A DNA stretch of 64,000 nt, taken from positions 844,562 to 908,561 of the forward strand of contig NZ_RKQN01000001.1 of NCBI RefSeq assembly GCF_003814555.1, read 5' to 3'. Of this stretch, positions 1 to 8,768 are shown one piece after another. The notes below the pieces were generated by a model, which was not told where the DNA came from, searched no databases, and was given only the letters and a program-made list of their open reading frames with translations. Numbering within the stretch: the first letter of the stretch is position 1; every line of letters starts with the position of its first letter. The position numbers were made by a program, and so were the translations under genes. Origin of the DNA: Vulcaniibacterium tengchongense. Lineage in GTDB: Bacteria; Pseudomonadota; Gammaproteobacteria; Xanthomonadales; Xanthomonadaceae.

Positions 1-114
1 GGACCATGCGGTGCCGACGTGCAGCGCCAGCAAGGCCGACGCCAGCGCATACGCCAACGGGTGCGGCTGCGGGGCGGAGAAGGTCGAAACAGCGGTGGAC
101 GGACTGTGCGTCAT
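1..114 (-). CDS. Probable fimbrial outer-membrane usher, N-terminus only (cut by window edge)
   Basis: An open frame of 38 codons reads off the left edge of the window on the minus strand. It starts at an ATG and encodes a polar N-terminus followed by a hydrophobic stretch (AYALASALLALHVG), which looks like a signal peptide. No usher domain is visible because the gene leaves the window. The call rests on position: it is downstream of, and co-oriented with, a pilin gene and a periplasmic pilus chaperone, where chaperone-usher operons place the usher. The 262-bp gap from the chaperone stop is long for a tight operon. It could be another exported fimbrial component. Confidence 0.45.
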   Translation of the reverse strand, partial: MTHSPSTAVSTFSAPQPHPLAYALASALLALHVGTAWS

Positions 115-348
115 CGAGTCGGTTTTTTTCTTCGCAGCCGCGCCGTTCGCGTGCAGGCACGGAAATGGCGACCTTCGGGTGGGAACTCATTGTTCGGGAA
201 GGGAATCCCGGGGGTAATGCAACAACTACGAAACAGCCCCCCGTGCTCCAGGGCGCAGGCGCACTCACCCGCCGGCGCGCTGCGCGAGCGCGGGCGACGG
301 TGCGCCTGGCGGCGCGCCGGCATTTGCAGGCGAAGAGAACGGGCGTCC

Positions 349-370
349 GCCGGCGTCGCGCCGGCGGCGA
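349..370. repeat. REP-like palindromic unit, copy 1
   Basis: A 22-bp palindromic sequence (arms CCGGCG/CGCCGG) in the gap between chaperone and usher is repeated identically at 31583-31604. On the minus strand a GTAG tetranucleotide lies just before it (377-380, overlapping the chaperone stop codon), and on the plus strand at 31576-31579 a GTAG precedes the other copy. GTAG plus stem-loop is the layout of Xanthomonadaceae REP elements. The rest of 115-376 shows no coding sequence, only a run of seven T at 123-129. Confidence 0.4.
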
Positions 371-376
371 TCCGGT

Positions 377-1123
377 CTACGGCGTCAAGGCGATCGAGCG
401 AGGATCGGTCGCGCCCAGATCGGTGATCACGTCGAACTCGACCTTGGCGCCCGCCGGGCGCGTGGCCAAGCCGTTCAGCGGGAACACGGCGCTGGACATC
501 GGCGCGACCATGCCGCCTCCGTCGTGCTCGTATTTACGGCCGCCCACGTCGAGGGCGACGTTGGCGAAATTCACGTGGTACGGGGTCGGGTTGTCCGCTT
601 TCAGCGCCAGCCCGGCCCCGGAGGGATTTTCGGTCAGCGACCAGACCAGCTTGTCCGGCGCCTGTCGCACGGCCTCGCCGTCCAGCGCCGCAGGGCGGTA
701 GAACAGCTTGATGCGCGTACGGAAACTGAACTGGAGCAGATTGCTGTTGCCGTCCTGGCTCTTGGGCGGCACTTCCAGCGCGTTGAACCAGAACAGGGTT
801 TCCCGGTCCTGCGGCAGCGGCTGGCCGGTGTGCATCAGGCGCACCGATTGGCTCTTGTCCGGGTCCAGGCGGAAGATGGGCGGAGCGAGGTTGAACGGCA
901 CGTTGGCCTTTTCCGGCGCCACGCTGGCGTCGCCGGCGTCGATCCAGGTTTGCACCAGCACGGGGTCCTTGCCCTTGTTCTCCAGGCGCACGGTGACTTC
1001 GCGCTCGTTGCTGGGATACACCACGCGAGTCCCGTGGATGATCACGCCTGCCTGGGCCGGAGCGGCGAGCGCCGCGGAGGCGGCCAGCACAGCGCACCAA
1101 CCGATACGAACGAAAGCGTTCAT
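377..1123 (-). CDS. Periplasmic pilus chaperone (PapD/FimC-like)
   Basis: The 248-residue product has a clear signal peptide (hydrophobic core ending APAQAG near residue 26) and two immunoglobulin-like domains. The N-terminal one (about 26-145) has the strand pattern VIIHGTRVVYPSNEREVTVRLEN, here split as VIIHGTRVVYP then EVTVRLENKG, with the family's PPIFRLDP and LFWFNALEVPP signatures. The C-terminal domain holds RTRIKLFYRPAAL and NPTPYHVNFANV. Such proteins fold pilins in the periplasm by donor-strand complementation and hand them to the usher. The ATG at 1123 is preceded by GGGAGGG at good spacing. It follows the pilin gene by 86 bp and is probably co-transcribed with it. Confidence 0.92.
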   Translation of the reverse strand: MNAFVRIGWCAVLAASAALAAPAQAGVIIHGTRVVYPSNEREVTVRLENKGKDPVLVQTWIDAGDASVAPEKANVPFNLAPPIFRLDPDKSQSVRLMHTGQPLPQDRETLFWFNALEVPPKSQDGNSNLLQFSFRTRIKLFYRPAALDGEAVRQAPDKLVWSLTENPSGAGLALKADNPTPYHVNFANVALDVGGRKYEHDGGGMVAPMSSAVFPLNGLATRPAGAKVEFDVITDLGATDPRSIALTP

Positions 1124-1209
1124 GGGGTTGCCCTCCCTGCGTCCGAAGAAGCTCCCGGCGCGGGTCGCGCCGGGAGCGTCGCGGCAAGAATAGCCGCTGG
1201 CATGCCCGA

Positions 1210-1749
1210 TTACTGGTAGGTCACCGAGTAACGGATGTTGGTCTCGACCAGGCCCGCCGAAGAGGCGCCGCCAACGGCCTCGTACTCGCCGAAATAGTTC
1301 ATCACGGCGATGCCGCCGTTGACCGGCACGGTCTGCGAGCCCGCATTGTTCGACAGGTCGATCTTCTGGCCGCTGTCGTTCAGGATGTTGACTTCGACGT
1401 TGCCGGCCGGGGTGGTGGCGGCGATGTTGCGCAGGCCGCCCGTGGCCAGGTTGACGTTCGGGGTCGGCTCGAAGTGCACCTTCACGTTGCTGTGCGCGCA
1501 CGGCTGGGCCGCGGAGCCCACGGTGATGTTGAACGGCGTGGCGCCGGCGGTCTGGCCGGCAGCGGCCAGGGCCGTGGTGGCGACGGTCGGCAGCGTCACG
1601 GTGAAATCGGTGGCGCCGGTGCCGTTGCCGTCGATGACGCAGGTGGTGTCGGTGACTTCACCGTTGAAGGTGATGGTGCCGTCGGCGGCCTGGGCCTGCG
1701 AGAACGCGACGCCGGCCAGCAGGGCGATGACGAGTGGAGACAGCTTCAT
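1210..1749 (-). CDS. Type 1 fimbrial major subunit (FimA-like pilin)
   Basis: The 179-residue product has a signal peptide (MKLSPLVIALLAGVAFSQAQA) and a fimbrial-type immunoglobulin fold. The mature N-terminus DGTITFNGEVTDTTCVID is typical of pilin A strands. Two cysteines, about residues 41 and 87, would form the conserved disulphide, and the C-terminus ends NIRYSVTYQ, the usual alternating pattern read by the chaperone. GGAG lies eight bases before the ATG. It is the first gene of a minus-strand pilin-chaperone-usher set, so it is probably the structural shaft protein of a surface fimbria used in attachment. Confidence 0.92.
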   Translation of the reverse strand: MKLSPLVIALLAGVAFSQAQAADGTITFNGEVTDTTCVIDGNGTGATDFTVTLPTVATTALAAAGQTAGATPFNITVGSAAQPCAHSNVKVHFEPTPNVNLATGGLRNIAATTPAGNVEVNILNDSGQKIDLSNNAGSQTVPVNGGIAVMNYFGEYEAVGGASSAGLVETNIRYSVTYQ

Positions 1750-2369
1750 GAGGGTAACTCCATAGTTGTAGTGCGTTGGTCGGCCCCGGTTATCCGCATG
1801 GAGAGAGTTGCCCTGGGATCCGGGAATCGCGTCTCGAGGGATTGCCCCCGGCGACGCGACGCACAAGTTACGAGTCGTCCACCGGCCTCGCCATGCAACT
1901 TGTACGAAAGCGCGCGCGGCGGCTGCGACGAATCGCATCCGCGGATGCGTGCGCGATTCTCTTGCCGCGGACGCGATGGAGCCGGCTCCGGGCGCCGCGC
2001 TGCGCGCGTCTGTCTCGCGGTGCACAGGCGAAGCGTCACTATCCCAAGCGTGAAGCGGCGATGGGCGCCTTCGAGAGCGCCGCCCAGGTTTCGTACTCCT
2101 TTCAAAAACGCCCGTGCGCGGGTCTTTTTCGTAAGTGTTGCATATAGGAGCGATAGACCGATCCCAAGAATGGCGGCCATGTCGAGATCGCGCATGCAGC
2201 AAGCGAGGTTTCGGCGGCGGAGCGAACCCAGCTCCATAGACGAGCCAGGTTTCGGGCGGCCACCACATCCAGCGCCTCTCGAAACGATGCCGGGAACCCT
2301 CGCGGCATTCGCAATGCGCCCACGGAGCGCGCGGCGGCTCTCCTTTCCAGCCATTCAAGGGAGCTAGCA
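1750..2369. other. Divergent intergenic region between pilin and autotransporter genes
   Basis: This 620-bp stretch separates two divergent adhesin genes and should hold both promoters. I see no convincing coding sequence. At 2104-2129 a small hairpin (CCCG/CGGG) is bounded by AAAAA on the left and TTTTT on the right, so it could stop transcription in either direction or mark a regulatory structure. No promoter could be fixed with confidence. The AT-richer segment 2125-2150 (TTGCATATAGG) is the best place to look. Confidence 0.4.
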
Positions 2370-5300
2370 ATGAACACCATCTATCGCATCGTCTGGAACG
2401 CGTCCGTCGGCAAGTGGGTCGTCGCGTCGGAATTCGCCAAGGGCCGCAAGAAGGGCGGTGCCAAGGCCAAGGGCCTCGCGCTGGCCGTCGCGCTGGCGCT
2501 GCCGGCGGGCGGCGCGTTCGCGGCTGACGCCTGCACCACGCAGAACGGCGAGGCAGGCCTCGTCGACGAGACGGGCGCCTGCAAGGTGGCGGCCCAGCCC
2601 GTCGCTGCCGACGCGGCGGTCGCCGGCACCTCCGGCTATGCCGGCATCATGGCCCAGGTGGACGACGCCTACGTCAAGGTCAACGGCACCGGCAGCGCGG
2701 CGACCGCGAACGGCGCCACTGGCATCGCCATCGGCAACGGCGCCGTTTCGCGGCAGGCCATCAACAGCGTCAGCGGCTCCGGTACGGCGGTGGGCGCCTC
2801 GTCCGACGCCGCCGGCGATTTCTCGACCGCACTCGGTTCGCTGGCCGTGGCCGGCGCGCGCGGCAGCAACGGCGTTGCCACCGCCAGCGCCGCCACGGCG
2901 GTCGGCGTGAACGCGAACGCGATCGGCGACCGCAGCACGGCTATGGGCGCCAGCGCCGTGGCCGCGGGCGGCTATTCGACCGCGCTGGGCGTGCTCGCGA
3001 ACGTCGACGCCACCGCGGCCAACGGCGTCGCGGTCGGCGTCTCCGCCAACGTCAAGGCGGGCGCCACCAACGGCGTTGCGCTGGGCAACGGCGCGACGGT
3101 CAACGACAACGTGACCGGCTCGGTCGCGCTGGGCGCCGGGTCCCTGGCCGCGCGCAACAACACCGTCTCGGTCGGTTCCGACACGGTGAAGCGCCAGATC
3201 GTGAACGTGGCCGCCGGCACGCAGGACACCGACGCGGTGAACGTCAAGCAGCTCAACGACGCGACCGCTTACTTCGATGCCAAGGGCGGCACCTACGGCA
3301 GCGCCAACGCGTCCGCTTCCGCCGGCAACGCGACGGCGGTCGGCGCCAGCGCGGTCGCGTCCGCCCTGAGCGCCACCGCGCTGGGTTCGTCCGCCCAGGC
3401 CACCGCGCAGAACACGGTGGCCGTGGGCATCATGAGCGCGGCTTCGGGCAATAACAGCGTCGCGGTCGGCTGGGCAACCGAGGCGGCGGGCGAATCGACC
3501 GCCCTCGGCGGCGATGCCGATGCGCTGGCGAGCGGCGCTACGGCGATCGGCCGGGGCGCCAAGGTCCAGGCCGGCGCCACCAACAGCACCGCGCTGGGTA
3601 TCGGCGCCGTGGTCAACCAGAACGTCACCGGTGCGGTGGCGCTGGGCAGCGGCTCGGTCGCCGACCGCGCCAACACCGTCTCGGTCGGTTCCGGCACGGT
3701 GAAGCGCCAGATCGCCAACGTGGCCGCCGGCACGCAGGACACCGACGCGGTGAACGTCAAGCAGCTCAACGACGCCCTGGCCACGCAGGTGGACGACACC
3801 TACGTCAAGGTCAAGGGCACCTCGGGCGCGGCGGCCAAGGTCTCGGGCCTGGACGGCAACATCGCGCTCGGCTACGGCGCCGACTCCTCCTCGAGCCTGC
3901 AGAACAACTCCGTCGCGATCGGCACGGCTGCGAAGGCCGCCAACAACGGCGCCATCGCGATCGGCCAGCGTACCGCGGCGTCCGGCTCCGGCGCGATGGC
4001 GTTCGGTGTGGACGCCACGGCCGAGTCGCGCAACGGCCTCGCGCTCGGCGTGCGTTCCGTCGCGAGCGGCGGCAACGACACGACCGCCCTGGGCGTGGAC
4101 AGCGCGGCGACCCATACCAACGGCGTGGCACTGGGCGCGTACTCCGTGACCGACCGGGACAACAGCGTGTCGGTCGGCGATGCGAGCAAGGGCCTCTACC
4201 GCCAGATCACCGGCGTCGCCGCGGGCACCGTGGACACCGACGCGGTCAACCTCGGCCAGCTGAAGGGCGCCGCGGGCAGCATCGCCGACGCGATCGGCGG
4301 CGGCGCCGCGGTCAACCCGGACGGCTCGATCTCCGCGCCGACCTACAACGTGGGCGGCACGACGGTGAACAGCGTTGGCGACGCGATCACCAACATCGAC
4401 GGCCGCGTGACCGGCAACACCACGCAGATCGGCGAGCTGACCAACCAGTTCAACGAGTTCGTCACCAACATCGGCGACACCGTCGTCGGCGAGGTCGGCG
4501 CGGTGGTGTACGACGACAAGGCCGCCAAGGACCGCATCACCCTGGGCGGCGCGGAAGGCACGGCGCTGACCAACCTCAAGGACGGCGAGCTGTCCGCGGC
4601 CAGCACCGACGCGGTGACCGGCGCGCAGCTGTTCGCGACCAACGAGCGGGTGGGCGTGGTGGAGGGCGACATCACCACCATCAACACCAACCTGGGCGAC
4701 CTGGACGCGCGCGTGACGGTGAACGAAGGCAGCATCACCGAGATCCGCAACGAGCTGGCGGACGGCAGCCTCGGCCTGGTCCGGCAGGACGCGGACAGCC
4801 GCGCCATCACGGTGGCGGCCGGCACCGACGGCACGGTGGTGGACTTCGCCGGCACCGCGGGCGCGCGCACGCTGCGCGGCGTCGCGGCCGGGGCCGTGTC
4901 GGCGGACAGCACCGAGGCGGTGAACGGCGCCCAGCTGTTCGAGACCAACGCCCGCCTGGGCGCGGTGGAGACCGGCGTCGGCGAGCTGACCAACCAGTTC
5001 AACGAGTTCGTCACCAACATCGGCGACACCGTCGTCGGCGACATCGGCGCGGTGGTGTACGACGACAAGGCCGCCAAGGACCGCATCACCCTGGGTGGCG
5101 CGGAAGGCACGGCGCTGACCAACCTCAAGGACGGCGAGCTGTCCGCGGCCAGCACCGACGCGGTGACCGGCAAGCAGCTGCACGCCACCAACGAGAAGGT
5201 GCAGGAGAACGCGGACGCGATCGCCGACCTGGACACGGCGGTGACCCACATCGACGACCGGGTGACCAACATCGACGGCCGCGTGACCAACAACACGAAC

Positions 5301-6227
5301 CAGCTCACCGAGATCAGCAACAAGCTGGAGAACGGTTCGATCGGCCTGGTGCAGCAGGATGCGGCGACCGGCGCGATCACCGTCGCGGCGGGCACCGGCG
5401 GCGGCGTGGTCAACGTCGAGGGCACCGACGGCGCGCGCCGGCTGACCGGCGTGGCCAACGGCCGCGAGGACGCGGACGCGGCGACCATCGCCCAGCTGAA
5501 GGCGATGGGCCTGGTCGACCCCGACGGCAACCCGCTGGCGGCGGTGGCGTACGACGACGTCAGCCTCGGCAAGGTCACGCTGGGCGGCACCGGCGGCACG
5601 GTCATCACCAACCTCGCCCCCGGCGTGGTCGGCAAGGGCAGCACCGATGCCATCAACGGCGGCCAGCTGTACGACCTGCAGCAGAGCCTGGAAGGCAAGA
5701 TCGGCGACCTGGACAACCGCGTCGGCACGATCGAGCAGGGCATCGCCGACGGCAGCATCGGCGGCGGCGACGGCGGCAACGGCGGCGGCGACTGGAACAA
5801 CGACGCCGGCGGCCAGCCGATCCAGAACGTCGGCAACGGCGTGAAGGACACGGATGCGGCCAACGTCGGCCAGCTGAACGAGCGCCTGCAGCAGGCCAAG
5901 GAGTACACCGACAGCCGCTTCAACGCGCTGCAGAGCGACTTCGACAGCTTCCGCCAGGACGTCGACCAGCGCTTCGGCGAAGTCGACAAGCGCATCGACC
6001 GCATGTCGGCGATCAGCGCCGCCTACGCGGGCATGGCGATCAACACCGCCGGCCTGCCGGGCCGCAACCGCCTCGGCGTCGGCATCGGCGCGCAGAACGG
6101 CAAGGAGGCGATGGCGGTGGGCTACCAGCGCGTGTTCGGCCGCCAGGGCAACGTCAGCGTGTCGATCGGCGGCGCCTTCAGCGGCAACGAGACCAGCGTC
6201 AGCGCCGGCGCCGGCTTCGGCTGGTAA
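2370..6227 (+). CDS. Trimeric autotransporter adhesin (YadA/Hia-like)
   Basis: The 1285-residue product begins with an extended signal peptide region (MNTIYRIVWNASVGKWVVAS) followed by a hydrophobic segment ending GGAFA near residue 51. Residues about 55-260 and 300-590 are head repeats of the AxATALG/GxxAVALG type. Neck motifs (NTVSVG...KRQI...GTQDTDAVNVKQL) occur near 263, 433 and 593. A long stalk of coiled-coil repeats runs to about 1200, and the last 70 residues (from SAISAAYAG to GAGFGW) are the YadA-type beta-barrel anchor that trimerises in the outer membrane. GGGAG lies before the ATG. Such proteins mediate adhesion, autoaggregation and biofilm formation. It is complete, with both ends intact. 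Confidence 0.95.
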   Translation: MNTIYRIVWNASVGKWVVASEFAKGRKKGGAKAKGLALAVALALPAGGAFAADACTTQNGEAGLVDETGACKVAAQPVAADAAVAGTSGYAGIMAQVDDAYVKVNGTGSAATANGATGIAIGNGAVSRQAINSVSGSGTAVGASSDAAGDFSTALGSLAVAGARGSNGVATASAATAVGVNANAIGDRSTAMGASAVAAGGYSTALGVLANVDATAANGVAVGVSANVKAGATNGVALGNGATVNDNVTGSVALGAGSLAARNNTVSVGSDTVKRQIVNVAAGTQDTDAVNVKQLNDATAYFDAKGGTYGSANASASAGNATAVGASAVASALSATALGSSAQATAQNTVAVGIMSAASGNNSVAVGWATEAAGESTALGGDADALASGATAIGRGAKVQAGATNSTALGIGAVVNQNVTGAVALGSGSVADRANTVSVGSGTVKRQIANVAAGTQDTDAVNVKQLNDALATQVDDTYVKVKGTSGAAAKVSGLDGNIALGYGADSSSSLQNNSVAIGTAAKAANNGAIAIGQRTAASGSGAMAFGVDATAESRNGLALGVRSVASGGNDTTALGVDSAATHTNGVALGAYSVTDRDNSVSVGDASKGLYRQITGVAAGTVDTDAVNLGQLKGAAGSIADAIGGGAAVNPDGSISAPTYNVGGTTVNSVGDAITNIDGRVTGNTTQIGELTNQFNEFVTNIGDTVVGEVGAVVYDDKAAKDRITLGGAEGTALTNLKDGELSAASTDAVTGAQLFATNERVGVVEGDITTINTNLGDLDARVTVNEGSITEIRNELADGSLGLVRQDADSRAITVAAGTDGTVVDFAGTAGARTLRGVAAGAVSADSTEAVNGAQLFETNARLGAVETGVGELTNQFNEFVTNIGDTVVGDIGAVVYDDKAAKDRITLGGAEGTALTNLKDGELSAASTDAVTGKQLHATNEKVQENADAIADLDTAVTHIDDRVTNIDGRVTNNTNQLTEISNKLENGSIGLVQQDAATGAITVAAGTGGGVVNVEGTDGARRLTGVANGREDADAATIAQLKAMGLVDPDGNPLAAVAYDDVSLGKVTLGGTGGTVITNLAPGVVGKGSTDAINGGQLYDLQQSLEGKIGDLDNRVGTIEQGIADGSIGGGDGGNGGGDWNNDAGGQPIQNVGNGVKDTDAANVGQLNERLQQAKEYTDSRFNALQSDFDSFRQDVDQRFGEVDKRIDRMSAISAAYAGMAINTAGLPGRNRLGVGIGAQNGKEAMAVGYQRVFGRQGNVSVSIGGAFSGNETSVSAGAGFGW
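4431..4622 (+). repeat. Internal duplication in the autotransporter stalk (second copy 4980-5171)
   Basis: A 192-bp segment encoding the stalk from GELTNQFNEFV to STDAVTG recurs 549 bp downstream at 4980-5171 with only a few base differences (for example GAGGTC against GACATC). Near-identity at silent positions suggests recent duplication or gene conversion. It lets stalk length change by recombination. A shorter near-identical pair covers the neck regions at about 3163-3262 and 3673-3772. Confidence 0.85.
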
Positions 6228-6295
6228 GCCGGACGGGGGCGGGCGGCGTTCCGCCCGCTCCCGGCGGCTCGCCGCCGCTCCCCGTCCCCGGGTAC

Positions 6296-6326
6296 GCCCG
6301 GCTTCCCCGGAAGCCGGGCTTTTTTT
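6296..6326 (+). terminator. Rho-independent terminator of the autotransporter gene
   Basis: A perfect 11-bp stem (GCCCGGCTTCC at 6296-6306 pairing with 6309-6319, two-base loop) is followed by seven T. It lies 69 bp after the autotransporter stop and isolates it from dnaB. Confidence 0.9.
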
Positions 6327-6513
6327 CGTGCGCGGCAGGCTTTCCCGGCCCGCCCGAAGGCCCGCGTCGCAGCCGCTGCGACGGCGATGCGAGGTAATCC
6401 ACGCGATATCCACAGGCTTATCCGTCGCGCCGGGCGGCCCCGCGCACTACCATGCCCGGACTGTCTGAGCAGTACGCCGCCGCGGCGGCATCGAAGAAGG
6501 AGCGGCCACGCCG

Positions 6514-7926
6514 ATGAGCGCACGTCCGGGTTTTCGCGGCGAGAAACGTTTCGAGACCCGCAACGAGCAGCGCATCGACCAGCTGCGCGTGCCGCCGCAG
6601 TCGATCGAGGCCGAGCAGGCGGTGCTCGGCGGCCTGATGCTGGCCCCGGAGGCCTACGACCGCGTCGCCGACCAGCTCACCGAGCAGGACTTCTACCGCC
6701 GCGACCACCAGCTGATCTTCCGCGCGATCCGCGAGCTGGCGGAGAAGAACCGCCCGTTCGACGCGGTGACCCTGGGCGAATGGTTCGAATCCATGGGCCT
6801 GGCCGAGCAGGTCGCCGGCGGCGCCTACCTGATCGAGCTGGCCAGCACCACGCCTTCGGCGGCGAACATCGCGGCCTACGCCGAGATCGTCCGCGACAAG
6901 GCGATCCTGCGCCAGTTGGCCGACGTCGGCACCGAGATCGTCAACAACGCCTTCCTGCCCGACGGCCGCGACAGCGCCGAGATCCTGGAGGAAGCCGAGC
7001 GCCAGGTGCTGGCGATCGCGCAGGCGCACAACGCCGGCAAGACCGACTTCGTGCCGGTGACCAAGGCGCTGTCGGAAGCCTTCGACGTGCTGCAGACGCG
7101 CTACGCCAACGGCGGCGGCATCACCGGCCTGCCCACCGGCTACACCGAGTTCGACCAGCTCACCGCCGGCCTGCAGAAGACCGACCTGATCATCCTCGCG
7201 GCGCGCCCGGCGATGGGCAAGACCACGCTGGCGCTGAACATGGCCGAGTACGCCGCGTTCCGCAGCAAGCTGCCGGTGGCGGTGTTCTCGATGGAAATGT
7301 CGGCCAGCCAGCTGGCGATGCGCCTGATCTCCTCGGTGGGCCGGGTCAACGCGCAGCGCCTGCGCACCGGCCAGCTGGAGGACGAGGACTGGAGCCGCGT
7401 CACCGCCGCGATCCGCCAGCTGCGCGAGGCCAAGATCTTCATCGACGACGAGCCGGGCCTGTCGCCGGCCAAGCTTTCGTCCAAGGCGCGCCGGCTCAAG
7501 CGCGAGCACGGCCTGGGCCTGATCGTGATCGACTACCTGCAGCTGATGTCGGTGCCCGGCAACAGCGAGAACCGCGCCACCGAGATCTCCGAGATCTCGC
7601 GCTCGCTCAAGGGCCTGGCCAAGGAGCTGCAGGTGCCGGTGATCGCGCTGTCGCAGCTCAACCGCTCGCTGGAGACGCGCACCGACAAGCGCCCGGTGAT
7701 GGCCGACCTGCGCGAGTCCGGCGCGATCGAGCAGGACGCCGACATGATCGTGTTCATCTACCGCGACGAGTACTACAACAAGGAGAACTCGCCGGACAAG
7801 GGCCTGGCCGAGGTGATCATCGGCAAGCAGCGCTCGGGCCCGACCGGCTCGATCAAGCTGAAGTTCTTCGGCGAGTACACCCGCTTCGACAATCTCGCCC
7901 ACGATTCGGTGGGCAGCTTCGAATAG
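6514..7926 (+). CDS. dnaB: Replicative DNA helicase DnaB
   Basis: The 470-residue product is the hexameric helicase that unwinds DNA ahead of the replisome and recruits primase. The N-terminal domain (about 25-130, VPPQSIEAEQAVLGGLML) is followed by a RecA-fold motor: Walker A ARPAMGKT near residues 230-237, Walker B IVIDYLQL near 338-345, then the conserved ALSQLNRSLE and DLRESGAIEQDAD. Length matches the family. AAGGAG precedes the ATG. The gene is followed within about 850 bp by alr, the usual gammaproteobacterial neighbour. No intein is present. Confidence 0.98.
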   Translation: MSARPGFRGEKRFETRNEQRIDQLRVPPQSIEAEQAVLGGLMLAPEAYDRVADQLTEQDFYRRDHQLIFRAIRELAEKNRPFDAVTLGEWFESMGLAEQVAGGAYLIELASTTPSAANIAAYAEIVRDKAILRQLADVGTEIVNNAFLPDGRDSAEILEEAERQVLAIAQAHNAGKTDFVPVTKALSEAFDVLQTRYANGGGITGLPTGYTEFDQLTAGLQKTDLIILAARPAMGKTTLALNMAEYAAFRSKLPVAVFSMEMSASQLAMRLISSVGRVNAQRLRTGQLEDEDWSRVTAAIRQLREAKIFIDDEPGLSPAKLSSKARRLKREHGLGLIVIDYLQLMSVPGNSENRATEISEISRSLKGLAKELQVPVIALSQLNRSLETRTDKRPVMADLRESGAIEQDADMIVFIYRDEYYNKENSPDKGLAEVIIGKQRSGPTGSIKLKFFGEYTRFDNLAHDSVGSFE

Positions 7927-7975
7927 CGGCCTTGGCGTTCACGGCGCGTCCCGTTCGCGCCGCTAGCCTGTGCGC

Positions 7976-8191
7976 ATGCGTCGCGAGCAGGTCCAATCCG
8001 AGGCGTTGCGCAGCATCGGCTACGACCCGGACGAGCGGGTGCTGGAAGTCGAGTTCGAGAGCGGCGACGTGTACCGCTACCGCGACGTGCCGCCGGAGCT
8101 GCATGCGCGGCTGATGGCGGCCGGATCGCACGGCGAGTTCTTCGTCGCCCACGTCCGCAACGCCGGCTTCGACTACGAACAGGTTGAATGA
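7976..8191 (+). CDS. KTSC-domain protein
   Basis: A 71-residue protein consisting of a single KTSC domain: the core ALRSIGYDPDERVLEVEFESG is followed by YRYRDVPPELHARLMAAGSHGEFF. The biochemical role of this family is not established; the domain occurs alone or attached to larger proteins. The ATG at 7976 has no Shine-Dalgarno sequence but a TAGCCT hexamer at 7964-7969, six bases upstream, which fits a leaderless transcript. A GTG two codons earlier (7970) is an alternative start. Confidence 0.85.
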   Translation: MRREQVQSEALRSIGYDPDERVLEVEFESGDVYRYRDVPPELHARLMAAGSHGEFFVAHVRNAGFDYEQVE

Positions 8192-8277
8192 GCGCGAAAC
8201 GCGCGCGCGGGCGCTTGACGCCGGAATAACGCGCAGCGGCGCAGCGTGGCCGGGTATTTCCCGCAAGGAGAATCGCC

Positions 8278-8658
8278 ATGCGCACGATCGCACCGCCCCC
8301 GTCGCCCATGCGGCCGGCCCGGCCGCGCCGCCTGGCGCCGCTCGCCGCATGCGCGGCCCTGGCCCTGTGCGCCGTCGCGCCGAACGGGGCGGGCGCGCAG
8401 TCGTCGCAATCGCCGAAGGGGCAGCGCTGCTACGACGTAGTCGTCGAACGGCCCAAGGAAGTGAAGGACCGGCACAAGATCACCGGCACCGCCCTGGGCG
8501 CGGTCGCCGGGGGCCTGCTCGGCAACCAGGTCGGCGGCGGCAGCGGCAAGAAGCTGGCGACCGCGGCCGGCGCCGTGGGCGGCGCCGTGGCCGGGCGCAA
8601 GATCCAGGAGAACCGGCAGAACCGGACCGAGGTCGTGACCGAGCGCCGCTGCGAGTGA
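8278..8658 (+). CDS. Glycine-zipper 2TM-domain exported protein
   Basis: A 126-residue protein with a signal peptide (hydrophobic core LAPLAACAALALCAVA, predicted cut near residue 40) and a glycine-zipper segment ALGAVAGGLLGNQVGGG...AAGAVGGAVAGRKIQ. Members related to the Rickettsia 17-kDa antigen/SlyB group sit in or under the outer membrane, but the specific role is unknown. A cysteine pair (CYDVVVER and RRCE at the end) could form a disulphide in the periplasm. AAGGAG precedes the ATG. It may be a stress-response envelope protein. Confidence 0.8.
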   Translation: MRTIAPPPSPMRPARPRRLAPLAACAALALCAVAPNGAGAQSSQSPKGQRCYDVVVERPKEVKDRHKITGTALGAVAGGLLGNQVGGGSGKKLATAAGAVGGAVAGRKIQENRQNRTEVVTERRCE

Positions 8659-8768
8659 GCGCGCGTCCCGGCCGGTCCTTGTTGGCCGCTGCGGGCGAAT
8701 CCGGAACAGGTTGACCCGCCGCGTCCACGGCAGCGGGCGGGGCATGCGCGGCGCGTAGAATGCGGGCG

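Noticed and set aside
2700..4200. Repeated units in the autotransporter head as a possible CRISPR array
   Set aside because: The repeats are in-frame protein repeats of irregular length and translate into YadA head and neck motifs; there are no unique spacers of constant size.
2364..6413. 1349-residue open frame antisense to the autotransporter
   Set aside because: It mirrors the repetitive GC-rich coding strand, has no start signal or domain, and the plus-strand gene has a full set of autotransporter domains.
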